This document shows, piece by piece, positions 13,162-20,068 of a stretch of 43,104 bases of DNA (positions within the stretch are counted from its first letter, which is position 1; every line of letters begins with the position of its first letter). This DNA is from a virus: the IMG/VR virus record IMGVR_UViG_3300046794_000044, positions 1 through 43,104 of that record; one strand, 5' to 3'. The position numbers and the translations under genes were made by a program. The notes below the pieces were generated by a model, which made no database searches, had not been told where the DNA came from, and was given only the letters and a program-made list of their open reading frames with translations.

Positions 13162-14166
13162 ATGGGGACAATCTCTCAACGCCCTTCTGGCCGCTGGCAG
13201 GTGAAGATTCGCCGCGCTGGAGCCAAGCCACTCAGTGCCACCTTCGAGACGAAGGCAGACGCACAGAAGTGGGAGCGGGACCAAGAACGCGGTATCGACC
13301 GAGGACTGATCGGGACACTCGATGCGTCCCCGCTCCTCCGGGATGTTCTGGCCCGCTATCTCAAAGAAGTCTCTCCTCTGAAGAAAGGTGCATCCGTCGA
13401 GGCTTGGAGGCTGAATGCCCTCCAGAGGTCTTGGATCGCCCAGCAGCCGCTCGGGAAACTCACCAGTGCGATGGTAGCCAAGTACCGCGACGAGCGGCTC
13501 AGCGGGGCTGGGGACAAGCCTGTAAGTGGGTCAACCGTCAACCGGGAACTGAACTTGCTTCACCACGTCCTCGAAGTGGCGCGGAAGGACTGGGCCATCG
13601 GTACTGGCACCAATCCGGTGCATGATGTTCGCCGCCCGAAGCACAGCCCTGCTCGTGATCGTCGGCTGACGGATCAGGAGAAGGCGGTCCTTCTGGAAGC
13701 CTGTCGGCAGTCCCAGAAACCGTACGTCGCTCAGGTGTTCGAGCTTGCACTGGAGACTGGGATGCGACAAGGGGAGATCGTGAACCTCCGGGTGGAGGCG
13801 GTCGATCTGGAGGGATGTGCGGTCAGCCTCAAGGCGGGAGCCACGAAGACGGACGAAGCCCGGACGGTTCCTCTCTCCAGCCGAGCGGTGGCGATCCTGA
13901 AGGAAGCCATCGGTGGACGGAAGGAGGGCCGGGTGTGGCCGGGGCTGACCAGCGAAGCGATAAAGCGGGCCTTCATCCGGGCGAGGGACAGGGCCGGTCT
14001 GGAGGATGTGACCTTCCATGACTCCCGGCACCACGCCACTACCCGGTTCGTGGAACTGGGTCTGACGGACACCGAGGTCATGAGCATCACCGGGCACAAG
14101 ACCCAGTCTATGATGCGTCGGTACACCCACCTGCGGGCGAAGGACTTGGCGAAGAAGCTGGGCTGA
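13162..14166 (+). CDS. Tyrosine recombinase (phage integrase)
   Basis: 334-residue site-specific recombinase for integration at the tRNA-Val(CAC) gene. The N-terminus (1-50) looks like an arm-binding domain, then a core-binding SAM-like domain (55-150) and the catalytic domain. Catalytic residues are all visible: Arg202 (ETGMRQGE), Lys229 region, His286 and Arg289 (FHDSRHH), His312 (TGHKT) and Tyr321 (RRYTH). I start at ATG 13162 after GGGGA; the frame is open upstream but runs through attP and the repeats, so that part is not coding. It is the only plus-strand gene and overlaps the lysis-end gene by 59 bases tail to tail. Confidence 0.96.
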   Translation: MGTISQRPSGRWQVKIRRAGAKPLSATFETKADAQKWERDQERGIDRGLIGTLDASPLLRDVLARYLKEVSPLKKGASVEAWRLNALQRSWIAQQPLGKLTSAMVAKYRDERLSGAGDKPVSGSTVNRELNLLHHVLEVARKDWAIGTGTNPVHDVRRPKHSPARDRRLTDQEKAVLLEACRQSQKPYVAQVFELALETGMRQGEIVNLRVEAVDLEGCAVSLKAGATKTDEARTVPLSSRAVAILKEAIGGRKEGRVWPGLTSEAIKRAFIRARDRAGLEDVTFHDSRHHATTRFVELGLTDTEVMSITGHKTQSMMRRYTHLRAKDLAKKLG

Positions 14167-14467
14167 CAACCGGCGCGCACAGGGCGTACAGGTGGTCCAG
14201 CAGGTAGCAGAACGGTTCGTCCGAGGCGGAGCACACTGGGTGTCCGATGTGCTCCATCACCCGGATGGCGGCGTGGCCTAGCTCGTGGACGAGCGTAGCC
14301 AGCGACCGATCCAGCACCGCGACGTAGAGCACGCCCCGGTGCATCCAGCAGACGCCTGCCGCAGGCAGCGCATCAACGCCGCATCGAGCGGCCCAGTTCG
14401 CAGTCTCCTTCTCGCCGGTCAGCAGCCGCAGCGTCAGCCCGTACGGGTCGATGCGGAAGGTTCTCAC
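14108..14467 (-). CDS. HExxH putative zinc peptidase-like protein (119 aa)
   Basis: GTG at 14467 overlaps the Rz1 stop as GTGA. It carries LATLVHELGHAA with His61, Glu62 and His65, the zinc-binding signature of metallopeptidases; a third ligand could be Glu83 or His91. The last 20 residues are Ser/Pro-rich and lie over the end of the integrase gene. It is last in the lysis operon. It might cut peptidoglycan or a host protein, or act as an ImmA-like protease on a repressor. None of this is shown beyond the motif. Confidence 0.7.
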   Translation of the reverse strand: MRTFRIDPYGLTLRLLTGEKETANWAARCGVDALPAAGVCWMHRGVLYVAVLDRSLATLVHELGHAAIRVMEHIGHPVCSASDEPFCYLLDHLYALCAPVVSPASSPSPSPAGGCTDAS

Positions 14468-14709
14468 TTCCGTGGGGCGTAGAACGCCCGCAGCCCGGTC
14501 AACTGGTCGTTGCAGTTGTCGAGCGAGGTCTGATAGTCATGGATGGACTGCACCAGCCCGCCGAGCGTATGGTCAGCGGGAGGTGCTGGCTCCGGGCACG
14601 CCTGAAGCAGGGACGCCGGAGGCTGCATGGGGACGGTTGCCGTACAGGCCGTCAAACACGTCATCAGGCACAGCAGTGCTAGTCCAGTCCGGGTGTGCTT
14701 GAAGCGCAT
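14464..14709 (-). CDS. Outer-membrane spanin (Rz1-like lipoprotein)
   Basis: 81 residues with a lipoprotein signal: [18 protein letters not shown], then LTAC with Cys22 as the lipidated residue. The mature part starts with a Pro-rich section ([14 protein letters not shown]), typical of Rz1. The gene overlaps the Rz gene in another frame, the usual nested spanin layout. Together the pair fuses inner and outer membranes in the last step of lysis. Confidence 0.85.
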   Translation of the reverse strand: MRFKHTRTGLALLCLMTCLTACTATVPMQPPASLLQACPEPAPPADHTLGGLVQSIHDYQTSLDNCNDQLTGLRAFYAPRK

Positions 14710-14935
14710 GTGTCACCTTCGTCTGGTTGGTTGAGGCACGAGCCTGCGTGACCGCCTGCGCCGTCTTGTAGGCGTCGAAGGCGGCTTGCGAGGCCACGAG
14801 GGAGGCGGTGAGCGTGGCAACCTGTTCGGAAGCCTTCTCAGCGCGTGTGTGTTCTACGTAGACCGCGGTCCCCAGCCCGCTCAGAACGAGCAGGCCAGCG
14901 AGGGCGATCAGCAGTCGGTCGATCAGCGGTGTCAT
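14573..14935 (-). CDS. Inner-membrane spanin (Rz-like)
   Basis: 120 residues. The ATG at 14935 overlaps the endolysin stop as ATGA; a longer upstream frame is inside the endolysin gene and is rejected. An N-terminal membrane segment ([20 protein letters not shown], about 8-27) is followed by a helical periplasmic part with [16 protein letters not shown]. The C-terminal end overlaps the start of Rz1. Membrane anchor plus periplasmic helix plus a nested lipoprotein identify an i-spanin. Confidence 0.85.
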   Translation of the reverse strand: MTPLIDRLLIALAGLLVLSGLGTAVYVEHTRAEKASEQVATLTASLVASQAAFDAYKTAQAVTQARASTNQTKVTHALQAHPDWTSTAVPDDVFDGLYGNRPHAASGVPASGVPGASTSR

Positions 14936-15387
14936 TTGATGCACGTCTCGTATTCGGCCTGACGGCGGCGAACGAGGCCGGGGAGTTCCTGGCCCTTGGC
15001 GTACACCCACTTCAGCAGTTCCCGGCAGGCACCGAGGTGGTCGCCAGCGTTGAACTTGCGCAGCAGCGTGGACGAGGCGAGGTTGCCTCGGCCCACGTTG
15101 AAGGTGAAGTCGGTGAGTGCCGCGAGTTCGTTCGCGTTGATCGGACCTTGGGTGAGGTCGAGCACCGCGCCCATCGCCACGTTAGAGTCCGCGCTGAGTA
15201 GGTCGGTGCACTCCTTCGGGGAGTACACACGGCCCACGCGAACGTCCGCGCCGGTGTGCCCGGTGCAGGCTGTGGGGATGCCCACCGGGTCGCGGTAGGC
15301 TACGGGCTTGGTGCCTTCGAAGTGAAGCGTGAGGGCTGTGGCCGCTGCCGCCGCCAGCGCGATCACGCGAGCAGCGACGCGGGCCAT
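14932..15387 (-). CDS. Signal-anchor (SAR) endolysin, lysozyme family GH24
   Basis: 151 residues from ATG 15387, which overlaps the previous stop. The start is a weakly hydrophobic Ala-rich segment, [18 protein letters not shown], the look of a signal-anchor-release domain. The catalytic triad Glu24-x8-Asp33-x5-Thr39 is intact ([17 protein letters not shown]), as in T4 and P21 lysozymes. It cleaves the glycan backbone of peptidoglycan. With a SAR domain it can be exported by Sec and wait in the membrane until the holin depolarises it. Gly/Cys content near residues 41-45 (CTGHTG) may also matter for control. Confidence 0.9.
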   Translation of the reverse strand: MARVAARVIALAAAAATALTLHFEGTKPVAYRDPVGIPTACTGHTGADVRVGRVYSPKECTDLLSADSNVAMGAVLDLTQGPINANELAALTDFTFNVGRGNLASSTLLRKFNAGDHLGACRELLKWVYAKGQELPGLVRRRQAEYETCIK

Positions 15388-15611
15388 TACGGCAATACGC
15401 CGTCGGTCACGATGCCGTCGCCACCGGCTGCGGTGTCGCAGGCGTTCGCGCAAGCGATGAAGAAGTCGCGGAGCTTCTTGGCCGAGGCGACCCCGCCCGA
15501 ACCCTTGGGTGCGGCGAGTTGAACGTAGCTGATCGCGTCAGCCGCGTCATAACGAAGGTCTGCCCCGCCGCTGACGCAGCGTTCGAGGGAAGGGAGTGCA
15601 TCTGCACGCAT
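15387..15611 (-). CDS. Hypothetical protein between terminase and endolysin (74 aa)
   Basis: ATG at 15611 follows AAGGAG. The stop overlaps the endolysin ATG. Sequence: RYDAADAISYVQLAAPKGSG, then KKLRDFFIACANACDTAAGG. No membrane segment, no known motif. T7-like phages often carry a small gene here, some affecting lysis or virion structure. Function unknown. Confidence 0.7.
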   Translation of the reverse strand: MRADALPSLERCVSGGADLRYDAADAISYVQLAAPKGSGGVASAKKLRDFFIACANACDTAAGGDGIVTDGVLP

Positions 15612-15622
15612 GGTGTTTCTCC

Positions 15623-17416
15623 TTAACGTCGGTACTTGTTGAAAGCGGAGCCACGGCTGGATGCCTGCGGTCCCCGGAGGTTTTGGTTACGGCCGAGCGG
15701 GTTCTTGATCCACTCAGCGAACTCCTTCTCACGAACGGCCTGAATGGCGCGCTCCTGATTCACACCCATCTGCTCGACCCAGTACCGGCAGGCACCCGCG
15801 AGGGCATCAAGTCGGTCGTCGTGCTGGAGGGCGTTCTTCTCACGCGTGATGTGCGCGATCTGGTGAAGGAGGGAATACGATGGTCGGCGTTCAGCCGGGT
15901 ATTGCTGGAGGGACTTCTCCTCGTCTCGCATGATCTCGTCGTTGAAGACGAGCGAGCCTCGGGCGATGATGGGTTCGAGAACGTCGATGATCCGAAGCTC
16001 CTTCTGCCCGCTCTCCCACGTCTCCTCAATTGCACAGCCACCACCCACGGTCTGCGGGTAGCCTGCGCGGAGGAGCGGAAGCCACGTATGGAGGTACGCC
16101 CCGTTGCCGAAGTTCTTCTCGACAAGGATGCGGTTCACCTTCCACCGGGCTGCGATGCCGGTCAGCTTCTCGAAGTTCGCACTGTCGAAGCCGCCCTTCA
16201 CGCCACCGACTTCCAAGGCGTACAACGTGCCGTTCAGGAAGCCGACGACGGCGTATCCAGTCTCGTCGCCGTTCTTGCCGCCGCCTGCCGGGTCAACGTA
16301 CATGACGATGCCTTGCAGGCCGGTGCGATCCGGTGACACGCTGGAGGGAATGCCGAGGGTGTACGTGGTGCCGTTGATCGAGTACTTGATGACCTCGTGA
16401 ACGAGGACACCGGGAGTGACGGTCAGCGGGTACGCGTCAGCCAAGCGCATGGACAGAATCTTCGCGAGGCGCAGAGGGAATCGTTCCGAGTCCGCGAGCT
16501 TCGTGTTCAGCATGTGCTGAAGCTGGAAGTACGCTGGGCCTTGGTCGTTCTCCTTCTTCGCGAGGAACTCCTCGTTGCCTGCTGGTAGTTCGAGGTCCAC
16601 CGGCTGGCCTTGGTCGCCCAAGATGCCGCCGCCGATGCCAAGGCTAGGGTCTGCCTTCAGCTTCCGCACGATCATCGGGGCGAGCATGTCGCCGTAGTTC
16701 TCCAACTGCTTCAGCGTCGGGTAACGACCAGTCCAGATGCGGACGGTGTAGCCACGACCGGGTAGCGTGTTGTAGATCGAGTTGATCGACTGCGGTGTGC
16801 CGAGGTAGATGATTCGCCCGGTGGAGCAGATAGAAGGGAAGTCACGAGTCAATTGAAGCAACGCCTGCCGTTGGTGCTCGGTCAGGGAGTTCTTCGCACT
16901 CTCAATGTCGTCCGCGATAAGTAGGTCGGCGCGCTTACCCTGCAAGTTGCCGGTGACGCCTACGCACGCCACGGATGGCGACTTATCAAGACCCTTGAGG
17001 GTGTGATGCACGTCGAATGCTTCGACCGATGTCCGGTCGCCTGCGTTGCGGTCAGGGCGTAAGCATTCCAGAATGTCCATCGTCATGATGACGCGGACGA
17101 CTAGGGTACTGATTTCGTTCGCTTGTGTTCCACCGGCTGAGATAATCAGGATACGGTGCTTCGGGTCGTGGATCAGACACCAGACTGCGAACAGTGCGCA
17201 GATGGTGGTCTTAGCTTGGCCCCGCTGAGCCTGCACCATGAGGTAGTGCGGGCCGAACTCCATGAACTCAGCGATGTCGGCTTGAACCTCCGAGAGGGAG
17301 AAGCCTAGCTCGATCATCCCGTCTTCGCAGAAGGGAATGAAGTGAGGGTAGGCACCCTGAAGGATTTCTAGCTGCGCGATGCGCTGTAATGCGGCCTCTA
17401 ATGACTCACGAGCCAA
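15623..17416 (-). CDS. Terminase large subunit
   Basis: 597-residue packaging motor and nuclease. Walker A is AQRGQAKT (Lys69) and Walker B is LLIADDIE; the C-terminal RNase H-like nuclease begins YVDPAGGGKNGDETGYAV with its metal-binding Asp. Length is near T7 gp19 (586). The start is TTG at 17416, overlapping the small-subunit stop by 11 bases; no ATG or GTG lies nearby in frame, and TTG gives the normal N-terminus length. In this group the enzyme cuts concatemers to give direct terminal repeats. Confidence 0.96.
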   Translation of the reverse strand: MARESLEAALQRIAQLEILQGAYPHFIPFCEDGMIELGFSLSEVQADIAEFMEFGPHYLMVQAQRGQAKTTICALFAVWCLIHDPKHRILIISAGGTQANEISTLVVRVIMTMDILECLRPDRNAGDRTSVEAFDVHHTLKGLDKSPSVACVGVTGNLQGKRADLLIADDIESAKNSLTEHQRQALLQLTRDFPSICSTGRIIYLGTPQSINSIYNTLPGRGYTVRIWTGRYPTLKQLENYGDMLAPMIVRKLKADPSLGIGGGILGDQGQPVDLELPAGNEEFLAKKENDQGPAYFQLQHMLNTKLADSERFPLRLAKILSMRLADAYPLTVTPGVLVHEVIKYSINGTTYTLGIPSSVSPDRTGLQGIVMYVDPAGGGKNGDETGYAVVGFLNGTLYALEVGGVKGGFDSANFEKLTGIAARWKVNRILVEKNFGNGAYLHTWLPLLRAGYPQTVGGGCAIEETWESGQKELRIIDVLEPIIARGSLVFNDEIMRDEEKSLQQYPAERRPSYSLLHQIAHITREKNALQHDDRLDALAGACRYWVEQMGVNQERAIQAVREKEFAEWIKNPLGRNQNLRGPQASSRGSAFNKYRR

Positions 17417-17735
17417 AGCGAGGGTTAGCCATTGCTACGGCTTGAGCGACGGCGGCTTCTGCCTCGTCGTCGGTTACTGTCGGGGGAACGATTGACACGA
17501 CGCTGCCCGTACGGTTCTTGCGTCGGTCCTGCATCTCCTGAATCTTCTTCTGCATCTCGCTCAGCGCGGTGTTGTCCTCCACGACGGCGGTGATGCTGTT
17601 GTCCTTCAGGAACTTCGTGGCCGCGCCGAGGATGGCCGCGTTGCAGAGGTCCGGGTCAGCCACGAGGCTGGCGAACGTCTGCGCCACGAGGGCGTGCAGT
17701 TCCCCCAGTGCTTCTGCACTGGCGGTCTTGCTCAC
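17406..17735 (-). CDS. Terminase small subunit
   Basis: 109 residues from GTG 17735, seven bases after AGGGAG and overlapping the holin stop as GTGA. Helical: an N-terminal LGELHALVAQTF..LV, a central coiled-coil segment (SEMQKKIQEMQDRRKNR), and a C-terminal acidic stretch. Size, helical make-up and position just before the large subunit match T7 gp18 (89 residues). Confidence 0.85.
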   Translation of the reverse strand: MSKTASAEALGELHALVAQTFASLVADPDLCNAAILGAATKFLKDNSITAVVEDNTALSEMQKKIQEMQDRRKNRTGSVVSIVPPTVTDDEAEAAVAQAVAMANPRFGS

Positions 17736-17917
17736 TTGAATCTCCCTTTGATAGTTCGGATGACCTTCGGAAGGATCACGACGAACTGACACACGAGGTA
17801 CGCTGCCGTACCCCACATGACTGCGTCGTTGAGCGGAACTCCGAAGATGGATGCTCCGGTGATGACCACCGGCGGCGCTGCTTGTACTGCTGCGGTGGCA
17901 TGTTCACCGAAACTCAT
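17732..17917 (-). CDS. Holin
   Basis: 61 residues from an ATG after AGGAGG. One clear membrane segment, AVMWGTAAYLVCQFVVILPK (about 33-52), ends in a basic tail (RTIKGRFK). Size, single segment and place before terminase small subunit match the T7 gp17.5 type II holin. It sets lysis timing and, with a SAR endolysin, probably acts by collapsing the membrane potential. Confidence 0.8.
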   Translation of the reverse strand: MSFGEHATAAVQAAPPVVITGASIFGVPLNDAVMWGTAAYLVCQFVVILPKVIRTIKGRFK

Positions 17918-17931
17918 TAGGTCCTCCTAAG

Positions 17932-19998
17932 TTATTTGGATACGGCTTCGAGCGCCTTTACGCGGTCGTTAAGCTCCTGAATGGTACGCAGGGCCAGGAT
18001 CAGCAAGCGGCTGGTGTCCGGCGTCTGCGTCTGGTCGGACAGCGTGTGAACGTAGTCCGGGTCAATCGACGCAAGCTGCTGGGACGTGACACCGAGCTTC
18101 CAGTGCTCCCCACTGTTGTACCCCGGCGCGTAGTCGAAGGAGACGAACTCCATCTTCTCGACATCCTCCATGAACGGCTTCGCCACAGGCGTGATGTTCC
18201 GCTTGTAGAACTCGTCCGAGGTGAAGTAGTTGCAGCCGACCGAACCGATGTCCGTCGTCCACTCGATGTAGCCGTTGGAGCGCAACGGGAGGTTCACCGT
18301 GTTGGACCCGTTCTTCTGCGTCACGAACCACGAGTACGTCCCGTTGTTCATGAAGTACGGGAGGTCACGGTTGCCGCTGGCAAAGCCAAGCTGCTGGCAC
18401 GAGTCGAAGTTCATCTTACCGTTCGCGCCGTTGCACTGGATGGTGAAGTCGGTAATGAACGCACCTTGGTGCTGACCGTCAACGTACCCGCGCAGGTGCC
18501 CGTCCCAGTTGATCTGGATGTAGTTCGACCCTGCCCGGACGTAGTTGCCCGAGTCCTGCTTCGCGTTGAAGCGGTTGGTCAGGTTGTTCGAAAGCCAGTC
18601 GTTGCCCCACGCGCTACCGTACAGGTTGCCGTCACCCGCTACCTGCCCGTTCCCCCCAACGAACACGTTGTTGCGATGGACTGCGGTCCCGTCGTCACGC
18701 ACTGCGAAGTTCACGGCCGTGTTGGCCGAGTTGATAAATTCGACCGACGAGGTATTGCCGCTGGCGCGGATGATCGGGACGTACCCGCCACCGTTCATTC
18801 GGATCGAGTACGAGTACCCACCGGATGCGGTGTTGAGGTTGAGGTCGCTCCCCATGCCGATCCCATGCCCGGACCCGCCGAGCGTGAGGTAGCCGTTGCT
18901 CGGGCTATACATGATCGGGCGGAACGTGTTGAATGTGCCCCGCTGGTCCCCCGGCGACGTGGACAGGAGATACCAGTTGTTGTTGTCCTGATGCCACATG
19001 ACACCGTAGCTGCCGCTGATGGAGCGGTACTGAAACGTGGGAGCCGTGGACAGGATCGAACCCGAGACATCCCCACCGGACTTCTGGTACGCGTTGCCTG
19101 CCGTGGTTGCGGCGGCATTCGCGGTGGACAGGGCCGTGTTCGCATTCGTCTGCGCAGTGCCCGCCGTGCTCAACGCGGAGGTCGCCTTGGCATCCACTCC
19201 GTTGGCCGTGGTGAGGGCCGTGTTCGCGGTGGTGACTGCGCCATTGGCCGTGGTGACGGCTGCTCCCGCTTGGGTTAGGGCCGAGGTGGCCTTTGTGTCG
19301 ATGCCGTTGGCCGTGGTGACGGCGGTGTTCGCGTTCGCGAGCGCGGAGGTCGCCTTGGCGTCAATCCCGTTCGCTGTCGCGGTCGCCGCGTCGGCGGTGC
19401 TCTTGGCGGTGTCCGCCGTGGACTTCGCCGTGTTGGCGGTCGTCACTGCACCGTTAGCGGTCGCGGTCGCGCCGTTCGCGGTGGTCACTGCGCCGTTGGC
19501 CGTAGCCGTGGCTGCATTCGCCGTGGTGATGGCGGTCGCCGCCTTGGTCTGCGCATCCGCCGAGTTCAGGAGCGCCAGCGTCGAGCCGTCGTTGACGGTG
19601 TCGAAGCGGTCGGTCATCTCGGCTGCGACGAAGATGGTCTGGTCGGCCATCATGTCGAGGTTCGCCTCGTTCATGATCGCGCCGTTCGTGAAGTCCACGA
19701 GGGGCGTGGTCTTCTGCGTGTCGCGGTAGATCACGAAGTACTGCCCGCTCGGGATTGCTGCCGAGAGGGTGATCTGATTGGTCCCGGTGAACATCGCCGG
19801 GGTGAGAGTCACTGCGGTCGTGACCGAAGTAACCGGGTCGTACTTGTACGCCTTCACGTCGGACTGGCTGATGTAGCCGCCCGCGAAGTTGAAGTTGAAC
19901 ACGCGCTGCACGCCGTCGCTCAAAGTAGCTTGCATCGAGTTACGCAAGCCGCCTTGACCCGACGCGTTAAGCCACGGAATGAGGTATGACGAGGGCAT
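17932..19998 (-). CDS. Tail fibre with self-cleaving peptidase S74 chaperone
   Basis: 688 residues; ATG after GGAG. Residues 1-140 resemble the virion-attachment domain of T7 gp17 (around VQRVFNFNFAGGYISQSDVK). Residues about 150-300 are Ala/Thr repeats (TANGAVTTANGA and variants), a long trimeric coiled coil. A receptor-binding region follows. The last 100 residues form an intramolecular chaperone: SDEFYKRNI and the Lys/Asp-containing stretch to KLGVTSQQL match peptidase S74, which helps trimerise the fibre and then cuts itself off. A single fibre gene sets host range. The S74 type is common among endosialidase-like fibres but not in T7 itself. Confidence 0.93.
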   Translation of the reverse strand: MPSSYLIPWLNASGQGGLRNSMQATLSDGVQRVFNFNFAGGYISQSDVKAYKYDPVTSVTTAVTLTPAMFTGTNQITLSAAIPSGQYFVIYRDTQKTTPLVDFTNGAIMNEANLDMMADQTIFVAAEMTDRFDTVNDGSTLALLNSADAQTKAATAITTANAATATANGAVTTANGATATANGAVTTANTAKSTADTAKSTADAATATANGIDAKATSALANANTAVTTANGIDTKATSALTQAGAAVTTANGAVTTANTALTTANGVDAKATSALSTAGTAQTNANTALSTANAAATTAGNAYQKSGGDVSGSILSTAPTFQYRSISGSYGVMWHQDNNNWYLLSTSPGDQRGTFNTFRPIMYSPSNGYLTLGGSGHGIGMGSDLNLNTASGGYSYSIRMNGGGYVPIIRASGNTSSVEFINSANTAVNFAVRDDGTAVHRNNVFVGGNGQVAGDGNLYGSAWGNDWLSNNLTNRFNAKQDSGNYVRAGSNYIQINWDGHLRGYVDGQHQGAFITDFTIQCNGANGKMNFDSCQQLGFASGNRDLPYFMNNGTYSWFVTQKNGSNTVNLPLRSNGYIEWTTDIGSVGCNYFTSDEFYKRNITPVAKPFMEDVEKMEFVSFDYAPGYNSGEHWKLGVTSQQLASIDPDYVHTLSDQTQTPDTSRLLILALRTIQELNDRVKALEAVSK
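19088..19550 (-). repeat. Coding repeats in the tail fibre coiled coil
   Basis: Many imperfect copies of a 12-24 base unit, on the plus strand of the type GCCGTGGTGACGGC, encode TANGAVT / TANTAK / KATSAL heptad-like segments. Such repeats can change number by slippage and alter fibre length. Confidence 0.75.
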
Positions 19999-20016
19999 GG
20001 TTGCTCCTGTGTTGTT

Positions 20017-20036
20017 GTCTTTTGGTCCAGCGAAAT
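20017..20036 (-). promoter_or_regulatory. Phage RNA polymerase promoter 2 (tail fibre and lysis)
   Basis: Identical 20-mer to 12492-12511; expected start G20019. It lies directly upstream of the tail fibre ATG and would drive fibre, holin, terminase and lysis genes. Confidence 0.85.
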
Positions 20037-20041
20037 CGGAG

Positions 20042-20058
20042 GCCCGCGCTGGGCGGGC
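20042..20058 (-). terminator. GC hairpin after internal virion protein gene
   Basis: GCCCGC, five-base loop, GCGGGC, between the stop of the largest gene (20069) and promoter 2. There is no U-run on the minus strand, so as a terminator it would be weak. It repeats the hairpin-then-promoter pattern seen before the capsid gene. Confidence 0.4.
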
Positions 20059-20068
20059 TTCTCCGGGC

